From NCBI GenBank assembly GCA_902363595.1, contig CABJAP010000001.1, positions 186,001 through 250,000 of the forward strand: 64,000 nt of DNA, read 5' to 3'. This document shows positions 27,105 to 34,747 of this stretch, piece by piece. The stretch comes from Clostridia bacterium. GTDB taxonomy: Bacteria > Bacillota > Clostridia > Peptostreptococcales > Anaerovoracaceae. Positions within the stretch are counted from its first letter, which is position 1; each line of letters starts with the position of its first letter. The notes beneath the pieces are model-generated. The model saw only the letters and a list, made by a program, of their open reading frames with translations. It did not search any database and was not told the origin of the DNA. A program made the position numbers and the translations under genes.

Positions 27105-27206
27105 GATTTCTTTCGAACGAAAAGCCTGATAAACTAAAAAGATAACAGGCTTTATCGATTTTTTAATTATTCGGCTATATTGGAAACAAAACGGAGGAAA
27201 AAAGGA

Positions 27207-27563
27207 ATGAAGGGCAAGAAGAGAAAGACGGCAGTTCTTACAATGGCAGCAGTGCTCAGCGTCATGATGATCGCCAGCCCACTGGCTGTCATGGCAGAGG
27301 AGACTGCTCCTGCTGCCCCGGAGGTCACGCAGGACGGGAACGTACAGAAGGAAACAGCCCCAGCCATCCGCTTGCCGGAGAACCTGCGGGCGAAAGCCGG
27401 AACAGCATTGAAAGACGTGGCGCTTCCGGAACCTTGGACCTGGGCGGACGGCAGCACAGTTATTCCGGCAGAAACGGCAGAATATCCGGCACGGCTTTGC
27501 GTAGATGACACCGCATATGATTACAGCAAGGCAGAGGGATATAATGTGGGGGGGCCTACGTAG
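27207..27563 (+). CDS. N-terminal part of phase-variable LRR surface protein A (out of frame)
   Basis: The ATG at 27207 has ACGGAGG and AAAGGA upstream. The product begins with a basic stretch and a signal peptide ending near VMAEE, then a ~90-residue region almost identical to that of protein C (34748). It ends at a TAG (27561-27563) right after a run of seven G (27548-27554). One extra G would read through into the LRR frame at 27569-29536, giving VGGAYVERM like the intact paralogue. As it stands the gene makes a 118-residue secreted fragment. Confidence 0.8.
   Translation: MKGKKRKTAVLTMAAVLSVMMIASPLAVMAEETAPAAPEVTQDGNVQKETAPAIRLPENLRAKAGTALKDVALPEPWTWADGSTVIPAETAEYPARLCVDDTAYDYSKAEGYNVGGPT
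27548..27554 (+). repeat. Poly-G tract (G7) in surface gene A, OFF length
   Basis: Seven G inside the coding sequence at the point where the frame breaks. G8 would restore the frame. The paralogue at 35089 has G10 at the same codon position and is in frame, so the tract length differs by exactly the amount that matters. Confidence 0.85.
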
Positions 27564-27568
27564 AGAGG

Positions 27569-29536
27569 ATGGTTGCGGTCACTGCAGAAGCAGCGAAAGC
27601 AGAAGCAGTAGATCCAGTAAAGGGGAAACCACGCCGATTGCCTGGGGCTCCTCCGGCAACCTATGGTGTAGGGGATATAGACATCAATGCTGATAACTTT
27701 CCGGACGAAAAGTTTCAGGATTACATAAAAAAGACTTTTGACCAGGATGACAACGGCAAGTTATCTGCAGCAGAGATTGATGCTATTAAAGTAGTAGATG
27801 TTTCTGGTGAGACCGCCATTCAAAGCTTAACAGGGATTGAACATTTTACGGCTCTGGAGACCTTGAGGTGCAATAACACAGGGATAGGAAGCTTGGATGT
27901 CAGCAGCAATAAAAAACTGATGACCTTGCGTTGCGAGAACAATGCAAGCCTTACAAGTTTAACCGTAGAAGGTGCTAAGGCTCTGGATAGCTTGTATTGC
28001 GATGACACAGGGATCAGAAGCTTGGATGTCAGCCGCAATACGGAGCTGACGTTCTTGCGTTGCGAGAACAATGCAAGCCTTACCAATTTAACCGTAGAAG
28101 GTGCTACGGCTCTGGAGACCTTGTGGTGCTATAACACCGGGATCGGAAGCTTGGATGTCAGCAGCAATGAGAAGCTGACGGTCTTGCAGTGCAATGCCAA
28201 TGCAAGCCTTACAAGTTTAACCGTAGAAGGTGCTGCGGAGCTGACTGGATTGGATTGCTCTAACACCGGGATAGGAAGCTTGGATGTCAGCCGCAATACG
28301 GAGCTGACGGACTTGTCTTGCGATAACACCGGGATAGGAAGCTTGGATGTCAGCAGCAATAAAAAACTGATGATCTTGCGTTGCGAGAACAATGCAAGCC
28401 TTACCAATTTAACCGTAGAAGGTGCTGCGGCTCTGAATGGCTTGTGGTGCGATAACACCGGGATAGGAAGCTTGGATGTCAGCAGCAATAAAAAACTGAT
28501 GATCTTGCGTTGCGAGAACAATGCAAGCCTTACCAATTTAACCGTAGAAGGTGCTACGGCTCTGACTCACTTGAATTGCTCTAACACCGGGATAGGAAGC
28601 TTGGATGTCAGCAGCAATACGGAGCTGACGGTCTTGAGTTGCAAGAACAATCGACTTGCCTATCTGAATATAGGAACCAACAACAAGTTAACTGACGTAT
28701 ACAGTACTGGCCTGAAAGATGTAGACGTAACGGTTACAAGCGATCGCTTTCAGATGGCGGATAAATTTGCTGGCATTGACGCCGATGCGGTTCGAAACGT
28801 AAAAAATGCAACTTACAACAGCGGTACTATGAGTAATTACCGTGAAGGAATACCGATTACCTATACATACGATTGCGGTACATCATCTGGTGGAGAGGTG
28901 ACAATCGAGGTAACTTTGAACATTACATTGGGGAGTACCATTTCCATTACAGAAAATTTGAACAAGACCTATGACGGAAAGGCGGTCAGCGCGGCGCCAA
29001 CGGTCAGCACGGAAGGAAGCAGCGGTGCGGTCAGTTTCACGTGGGAGCGAGAAAAGGGCGCGAACACTTGGGAAATAATAAACTCCGCGCCGACGGACGC
29101 GGGCACCTACCAGGTAACGGCAGCCTTAGAGTCCGACGGTACTTACAAAGAGGCTACCTCTGAACCAGTGCGATTCACCATTTCGCCAAAAGACATCACA
29201 ACAGACAGCCAGATCATTGTGCCGGATATCACGGCTGACACGGACCTTGATAAACTGGTCATTCAAGATGGGGATCGGGTCCTGGTACAGGGAACGGACT
29301 ATGATGTGACCAAGACGCAAGACGGAGCTAAAGTGACCGTGGCAATCACAGGCAAGGGCAACTACACAGGAACGATTACCAGGACCTATACCGTGAACGG
29401 CCCGGACAGCAATAAAGACGGCACAAAGACGGCACAGACAGGAGATCCTGCGAACGTTGGATTGCTTGCCGCGATGGTCCTGTTATCTGCCGGATGCATG
29501 TTCGTTCTTATAAGGAAAAAAGGACAGAAAAAATAG
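27569..29536 (+). CDS. LRR surface protein A, main part
   Basis: A frame of 655 codons that continues the truncated gene before it. In order it has a short linker and an EF-hand/dockerin-like segment (FDQDDNGKLSAAEID). Leucine-rich repeats follow, in a 43-residue double unit with the core SLDVSSN, seven copies, one shortened to about half. Next come an immunoglobulin-like or MBG-type region (TYDGKAVSAAPTV) and a sorting tail. The tail is KTAQTGD followed by a hydrophobic helix and RKKGQKK, a variant of the LPXTG type. The ATG at 27569 has no site, so independent translation is unlikely. It is probably a wall-attached adhesin. Confidence 0.8.
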   Translation: MVAVTAEAAKAEAVDPVKGKPRRLPGAPPATYGVGDIDINADNFPDEKFQDYIKKTFDQDDNGKLSAAEIDAIKVVDVSGETAIQSLTGIEHFTALETLRCNNTGIGSLDVSSNKKLMTLRCENNASLTSLTVEGAKALDSLYCDDTGIRSLDVSRNTELTFLRCENNASLTNLTVEGATALETLWCYNTGIGSLDVSSNEKLTVLQCNANASLTSLTVEGAAELTGLDCSNTGIGSLDVSRNTELTDLSCDNTGIGSLDVSSNKKLMILRCENNASLTNLTVEGAAALNGLWCDNTGIGSLDVSSNKKLMILRCENNASLTNLTVEGATALTHLNCSNTGIGSLDVSSNTELTVLSCKNNRLAYLNIGTNNKLTDVYSTGLKDVDVTVTSDRFQMADKFAGIDADAVRNVKNATYNSGTMSNYREGIPITYTYDCGTSSGGEVTIEVTLNITLGSTISITENLNKTYDGKAVSAAPTVSTEGSSGAVSFTWEREKGANTWEIINSAPTDAGTYQVTAALESDGTYKEATSEPVRFTISPKDITTDSQIIVPDITADTDLDKLVIQDGDRVLVQGTDYDVTKTQDGAKVTVAITGKGNYTGTITRTYTVNGPDSNKDGTKTAQTGDPANVGLLAAMVLLSAGCMFVLIRKKGQKK

Positions 29537-29597
29537 TTAAGCTTCGCAGTTAAAATGACCCGGACAGTAAGGCAGTGAAAGAGCTGGCCGGATAGAT

Positions 29598-29696
29598 TCC
29601 TGCAGCCGATCTGCATGGCGAGGATATGCTATTGACGCCCAAAGATGGGGCAAGGCTTCCATTCGGCTGCCGGTTGTCGATCAAAAAATAGAGAAA
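29598..29696 (+). pseudogene. Remnant of a second response-regulator gene (3' end)
   Basis: The stretch resembles two separated parts of the response regulator at 26341-27072. CTGCATGGCGAGGAT then ATTGACGCCCAAAGA matches its codons for LRGEDLLLTTKE. Then GCAAGG and TTCGGCTGC and GTTGTCGATCAAAAAA match its final codons. The central part is deleted. It is followed by the same terminator as the parent gene, so the regulator-terminator block was duplicated with the surface gene. The remaining spacer 29537-29831 has no other gene. Confidence 0.75.
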
Positions 29697-29719
29697 CGAA
29701 AAGCGATATAAAAAGAAGA

Positions 29720-29759
29720 CCCTGTGAAACTGACAATTCTGTAAGTTTCACAGGGTTTT
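29720..29759. terminator. Duplicate of the response-regulator terminator
   Basis: CCCTGTGAAACT (29720-29731) pairs with AGTTTCACAGGG (29744-29755), followed by TTTT. It differs from the copy at 27065 by one loop base. Confidence 0.85.
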
Positions 29760-29831
29760 GATTTCTTTAGTAATCAAAGATTGATAAACTAGAAATATAG
29801 CAGAATATATCGATCAAATGGAGGAACACTT

Positions 29832-32357
29832 ATGAAGAAACATGATATGTATCAGCATCCAATTGCCCCAATGATTGCACTAACCCTTTGTTTGGGGATT
29901 GTATTTTCAATCACTATGCTGTTTCCTGCACAGGCGCAGGCGGCTTCTGCTGCAAATGCAGAAAACTACTTTAGCGGGAAAGCCTATCAGGCATTTGGGC
30001 TTTCTTCTGTAAACAGTGCCGGCTCTCAGCCGGGTGATTTTATAAAAAACGTGGAAGAACCCCTGGCAGGCTATACGCCCATGGGCCTTTCCGAACTCTA
30101 CGTGGCCTCCATGAACCAAAATGCCGCTTACAGCGGAGAGGCGCAGATTAAAAAAGGGCCGGAGAATTTTTCCAACGACAGCATCAAGCTGGAGAACATG
30201 AAGCCGGTGTCGTCCCTGCCTTATTCCTCCGGTAACCATTATCAGGCCCAAAACGCCACAGCAGTTTCTTATGACTCTCCACGCGATCAAAGCGCGGCGG
30301 AGGGAATTGCGGAGTCTGTGCTTTATAGTGAAGGTGGGAACAGTTACCAGAAGATTACCCTCTACGACAGCGGGATGAAGAAACTTGATTCCCTTATAAT
30401 CCCGATTTCAGACAAAACGAGCGGCGATTGGGTCAAGGGAATCGAGGCAGACGGCGCCCGGGGACTGACAGCCATCACAGCCGGGAGGTATTATGACGAC
30501 CTGCCGTGTATTGCGGCTTACGTGCCCGCCCGTACGGCCTCAAATGGCAGCAAAGACGGCCCATACATTATGATTGCCTCAGTGGATTCCCAAAAAATAA
30601 AGATCAGGCAGAAAATCAACCTTCGCGATTTGAGTCAGGACTCAAAACAGAATTCCTTCAGCGATACCAGGTATAAGGATTGGTATTTGCCGGTTGTAGA
30701 CCTGCACACTACGGGGATTGCAGGCTATGATGACCTTGTAATTAACGCGTCCCTGCCGTTTGCAGAAATCTACAAAGGCCGCAGCCAGAGCGGAGCATCC
30801 GTCATCTACAGCTCTAAAAATAAAAAGGCGATAGGCGCAAGTAAATTTGTTATGGGCCGTCTTTACGACATCCCCATGAATGCCGGGACTTGCGCGCGTT
30901 TTGCCGCCGCCTGCGACACGGATCTCAACGGCAACGGCGCAGGCGAGCTAGTCGTTGCCGCCCACAAAAGCAAAACGGGCGGAAAGGGAAAAGGAACGAT
31001 GGACACGGAGAAAAACGTCGTGCAAATGGTGACGTGGAACCCGGTAAAGAAAGAATATCAATATGTGTGGCCCTATGCAAAGGACGTCAGCAAAATAAAA
31101 GGTATCTGTGTGGAAAAAGAAATCACGGAACCGGCGGCAGTTACTGCAGGAAGGTATTTCGAGGGCGACAATCAGGATTATCTTTTCGTGGAGGGCGTCA
31201 CCTACCGGTTCAAGGGCGCTTTTCCCGCGGCTGCAGAAACAGAAGCGGATTATTTCAGGAACAGCTCGCTGGAAGAAAGCCACAGGATGTCACTGCATGG
31301 AAAGGGGAATCTGTTCGTTTCCCACGCAGTTACGGCCTGCTTTGCAAAGGACAAATATGGTACGGAACAAACCGCAGTAGTAAGCGGTGCAGCCGGGAAG
31401 TCCGATTCCCGTGTCAGCTATGACATTAGCTGGGTACACACAGACGGAGCGTCCGGTTCGCTTACGCAAACGGAATCAAATACCGGATATCTCACAAATA
31501 AGGAGATCAGTGGCAGCGGCACCTTTTTGACATTGACAAATGTGGATGTAGACAACGATTCCGTATTTTTCAAATACAAGGGCAAGCGCTGCGGCTTTAG
31601 CGCACCCACCCCGGTTGCGGTGCTGCCCGCCGCGCCTTACTATGACGAACTGTCATATCTGGACGACTATGACGCCGGAAGCGTCTCCTTTACCATTTCC
31701 AGTCAGGAGAAATCCGGCGCGGATGGAAGCTGGACCATCAGCGGCGGGGTTAATATGGGGCTGGAACAGAAAGGCGGTGCGGGCGCTGCCGGGAAAGATT
31801 CCATCATAAACGGAGCATTCCAGGATGAGCGTATGCTATCCCGTCTCCGTATACGCTACGATGCACAGAACATCGAAACGTCCGTTCATTACGCTTCTGA
31901 CGGAGGAGGGGCGAACGTGGTGTGCGCCGCTTCGCCTATGACAAGCTATCTCTACGACGTATGGGTGCCGGAATATACGGTGACGGCCAAGATGCGTGAA
32001 GAATACAAGAAGCAGACGGGTTCAGACTGTCCTTTCAAAAAAGGCTCGGTTCAGGGAGGGACTTTTGAAACTTACGCTGTCAACAACATTTATAACCCAC
32101 AGTATGGCATCATTTCCGTGGAGCAGTATAACGAGGCAGCAAAAAATTATGGCACACCCGACGCCCCGGTTTCTGAAATTCTTATGAATGAAATTTACGC
32201 AGATTATGTCCCGGGGGCGCCGGACACCTATCCCAAAGCAGAGGCTGACCTTAAAAACGTTGCCCCCCCGGCAGCTGCCGCGCGGGCGGTACACAGGCAG
32301 TATCCACAGATGCGGCGTATGGATTCTCTGTGGAGGACGACCAGAAGAACGAACTGA
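29832..32357 (+). CDS. N-terminal part of large surface protein B (out of frame at a C-tract)
   Basis: A frame of 841 codons from an ATG with TGGAGG upstream. A signal peptide ends near AQAQAAS. The long secreted region contains FG-GAP-like stretches (DTDLNGNGAGELVVAA and GYDDLVINASLPF), which suggest a beta-propeller. The true frame ends at a run of seven C (32263-32269); the last ~30 codons after it are low in sense. With one more C the frame would pass directly into the next open frame (GGTQAVSTDAAYGFSVEDD), giving one protein of about 1616 residues. No close relative is recognised. Confidence 0.8.
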   Translation: MKKHDMYQHPIAPMIALTLCLGIVFSITMLFPAQAQAASAANAENYFSGKAYQAFGLSSVNSAGSQPGDFIKNVEEPLAGYTPMGLSELYVASMNQNAAYSGEAQIKKGPENFSNDSIKLENMKPVSSLPYSSGNHYQAQNATAVSYDSPRDQSAAEGIAESVLYSEGGNSYQKITLYDSGMKKLDSLIIPISDKTSGDWVKGIEADGARGLTAITAGRYYDDLPCIAAYVPARTASNGSKDGPYIMIASVDSQKIKIRQKINLRDLSQDSKQNSFSDTRYKDWYLPVVDLHTTGIAGYDDLVINASLPFAEIYKGRSQSGASVIYSSKNKKAIGASKFVMGRLYDIPMNAGTCARFAAACDTDLNGNGAGELVVAAHKSKTGGKGKGTMDTEKNVVQMVTWNPVKKEYQYVWPYAKDVSKIKGICVEKEITEPAAVTAGRYFEGDNQDYLFVEGVTYRFKGAFPAAAETEADYFRNSSLEESHRMSLHGKGNLFVSHAVTACFAKDKYGTEQTAVVSGAAGKSDSRVSYDISWVHTDGASGSLTQTESNTGYLTNKEISGSGTFLTLTNVDVDNDSVFFKYKGKRCGFSAPTPVAVLPAAPYYDELSYLDDYDAGSVSFTISSQEKSGADGSWTISGGVNMGLEQKGGAGAAGKDSIINGAFQDERMLSRLRIRYDAQNIETSVHYASDGGGANVVCAASPMTSYLYDVWVPEYTVTAKMREEYKKQTGSDCPFKKGSVQGGTFETYAVNNIYNPQYGIISVEQYNEAAKNYGTPDAPVSEILMNEIYADYVPGAPDTYPKAEADLKNVAPPAAAARAVHRQYPQMRRMDSLWRTTRRTN
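32263..32269 (+). repeat. Poly-C tract (C7) in surface gene B, OFF length
   Basis: Seven C at the exact place where the upstream and downstream frames must be joined. C8 joins them without any other change. This is the second of three homopolymer tracts of G or C inside the surface genes. Confidence 0.8.
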
Positions 32358-34681
32358 AAAATGGGTTCAGCCTGGATTTCAGCCCGTCGCTGGATTACAT
32401 GGCCAGCACCAAAGTAGGTCTGTTCACAAGCGGTGAAAGCTCTGCCCAGGGGAGCCAAAATCCTGCGATAAGCAGCGGGGCTTCCTGGATTGCCTCCAAT
32501 AGAACGGGAAAGGCGTTGCATGCCTCCCTTACCGGGCTGCCCCAAGAGGCATCTGCCTACGTATTTGAGGCTACCCTCGCTTTGTGGCGGACTACCGCGC
32601 TTTCCGGGGCGGACGGTGACGGCAGAAACCCCTATGTATTCGGCTTTCTCGCCGACGGCGCCGATACCGCGCCGCCCACCGTGCCCGATATGTGGGTATA
32701 CGACACACAGCTCGAGAGGTTAGGCGTGGGTGCCCAAACATCGTATATCACGCTCTGCTGGGATGACAAAGACGGCACGCGCCCGGCGGCGGAATACGAG
32801 GTGTTACAGGTGGACGGAAACACGGCCATCCCGGTCGGTACGGCCAAAACAAACATGCTGACAGTCAAAAAACTGCTGTCGGGACAGCCGTTCACCTTCC
32901 GGCTTCGCGCCAAGGGAGCCGGAGGAGAAGAAAGCATCCTCGGCAGACCGCTCCAAGCGGCATCGCAGCCCAAGGAACAGCCTGCCATTAAGGTCCAGCC
33001 ACAAAACGTGAGCGCCAACGTGGGGGACAGCGCGACGTTCAACGTGGACGCGCAGCCCGGCATACCGGACGGGACGCTCTATTACCAATGGCAGCGGTTC
33101 GAATTAAGCCCGAACTCCCTTCTGGGGAGCTGGAAGAACCTGACGGAGCACCCGGTGGAAGGGAAAACGTCCTATACGCTGGAGAACGTACAGGAGAAGG
33201 ACAACAACGCCAAAGTACGCGTGGTGGTGTATCAGACACCCACCGTCGGCGGCATCTGCCCGATGGTGTGCTCACAGGAAGCGGGGCTGGCGGTTGGTCC
33301 GGATGCGAATGAATGTACCCTGCAGCTTTCACTCCAAAGTAGTCTGATGGATTATAACACAGGCCATGACACTACCTTTTCAGTTACCGATAATACGGAC
33401 GGTTGGCCTATAGTTATATCGGGACTTCCGAAAGGTGATTTAAAAGGGCAGAAACTTTATCTCCTGTTTGTGGATGAAACCGGAACCGCAGTTCTGGACC
33501 AAATATACATAGAGGTTCTTGCAGGGCCTATTGTAACTGCGAGTTATTATATTACGGGCCTGTTCAATGTTGGTCAGGATGGCCAACCGGCTTTGCAGGA
33601 AGGGCGTATCCAGATGTACGCGATTTTTTCAGGGTCACTCGATCTGTCTCTTTCCGATCCGGACGATCCGTCCAGCCCGACCCTGGCGGACAGTGAAATC
33701 ATAGAAAGGCTGAAAAACTTCCTGCAGACCGGAGATCCGTCTGTGTGGTCCACTGCTTTGGCGCCAAGGGCAGCGGGAAGCATGTATCTGCCGTGCTATG
33801 CCACGGCGGTCATGAACTACCATTCCGTGGACGAGGACATCAACTCCGTGGAGATGGGCTTTGAAACGGGGCGCGGCAGGAACAGCCCGCTGAACATCAG
33901 GCATGTGACGCGCGCCACGCCCGAATTTGAATTACTGCCGGCTGAAGTAGACGGGGGAAGATTTCTCGGCTGGTATGCGGATGCCGGCCATACCACCGGC
34001 GTTAGCAGCATCGGTCCGGCGTCGCTCTCATCGCTGCCGCCTGTGCTGTACGCGGCATATGAGGATACATCATACAGCATTACCTACCATCTTGACGGCG
34101 GTACGAACGACCCGCTCAACCCGGATTCTTATACCATCGTGTCCCCGTCAATCGGCCTGCGCGCACCCCAAAAGCCCGGTTACCGCTTTACCGGCTGGTT
34201 CACCGATGCGGGGCTTAAAACGCCGGTGAAGGTCATCCCACACGGTTCGGAGGGAAAGGTAGAACTCTATGCGGGGTGGGAATTAATAAACTACCATGTT
34301 TATTACACTGCAGGCGCGGGAAAAGTGCCGGGAAATAATCCGCAGACATACACGATACTCGACGCCGTTTCTCCGGCTCCGCCCGTGTATGGTGAAGAAA
34401 ACGGCGCGTGGTACACCGATTCTCTATTCTCGGGCGCCTTCAGCGGACTTCCCGCCGGAAGTACAGGGACCCTCGTGTTATACGGAAAAGCGCCTAAGGA
34501 ACCAGACACGCCGCCTACCAAACCGGAAAAGCCAGTTACGCCGCCTGCCAAACCAGGGGAACCGGGTACGCAGGGGAGTATAAAGACGGGCGATGACAGT
34601 ACAATCTGGCCGTATCTCGTTTTGATGGCAGGCACGGGTGCCGTTATCATTATCATATGGCGAAACCGCAGGAAATTCTGA
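32330..34681 (+). CDS. C-terminal part of large surface protein B
   Basis: A frame of 783 codons; the coding-like reading begins before the nominal GTG, at about 32270. In order it has a beta-rich region continuing the upstream gene, a fibronectin type III-like module (about 32690-32980) and an immunoglobulin-like module (IKVQPQNVSANVGDSATFNV). An InlB/Flg_new-type repeat follows (YHLDGGTNDPLNPDSYTIV, then GYRFTGWFTDAG), then a second, weaker one. A proline-rich wall spanner and a sorting tail (SIKTGDDST, hydrophobic helix, RNRRKF) complete it. No ribosome binding site precedes the GTG, so it is probably made only when the C-tract is in frame. Confidence 0.8.
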   Translation: MEDDQKNELKNGFSLDFSPSLDYMASTKVGLFTSGESSAQGSQNPAISSGASWIASNRTGKALHASLTGLPQEASAYVFEATLALWRTTALSGADGDGRNPYVFGFLADGADTAPPTVPDMWVYDTQLERLGVGAQTSYITLCWDDKDGTRPAAEYEVLQVDGNTAIPVGTAKTNMLTVKKLLSGQPFTFRLRAKGAGGEESILGRPLQAASQPKEQPAIKVQPQNVSANVGDSATFNVDAQPGIPDGTLYYQWQRFELSPNSLLGSWKNLTEHPVEGKTSYTLENVQEKDNNAKVRVVVYQTPTVGGICPMVCSQEAGLAVGPDANECTLQLSLQSSLMDYNTGHDTTFSVTDNTDGWPIVISGLPKGDLKGQKLYLLFVDETGTAVLDQIYIEVLAGPIVTASYYITGLFNVGQDGQPALQEGRIQMYAIFSGSLDLSLSDPDDPSSPTLADSEIIERLKNFLQTGDPSVWSTALAPRAAGSMYLPCYATAVMNYHSVDEDINSVEMGFETGRGRNSPLNIRHVTRATPEFELLPAEVDGGRFLGWYADAGHTTGVSSIGPASLSSLPPVLYAAYEDTSYSITYHLDGGTNDPLNPDSYTIVSPSIGLRAPQKPGYRFTGWFTDAGLKTPVKVIPHGSEGKVELYAGWELINYHVYYTAGAGKVPGNNPQTYTILDAVSPAPPVYGEENGAWYTDSLFSGAFSGLPAGSTGTLVLYGKAPKEPDTPPTKPEKPVTPPAKPGEPGTQGSIKTGDDSTIWPYLVLMAGTGAVIIIIWRNRRKF

Positions 34682-34747
34682 TTATTTTTTGTAGGCCATG
34701 CATAAATAATTACAAATAAATCGTAAACAAAACGGAGGAAAAAAGGA

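Noticed and set aside
27820..28536. Minus-strand frames rich in LTSKLPIPVL text
   Set aside because: Antisense shadows of the LRR repeats of protein A; the periodicity is that of the plus-strand gene.
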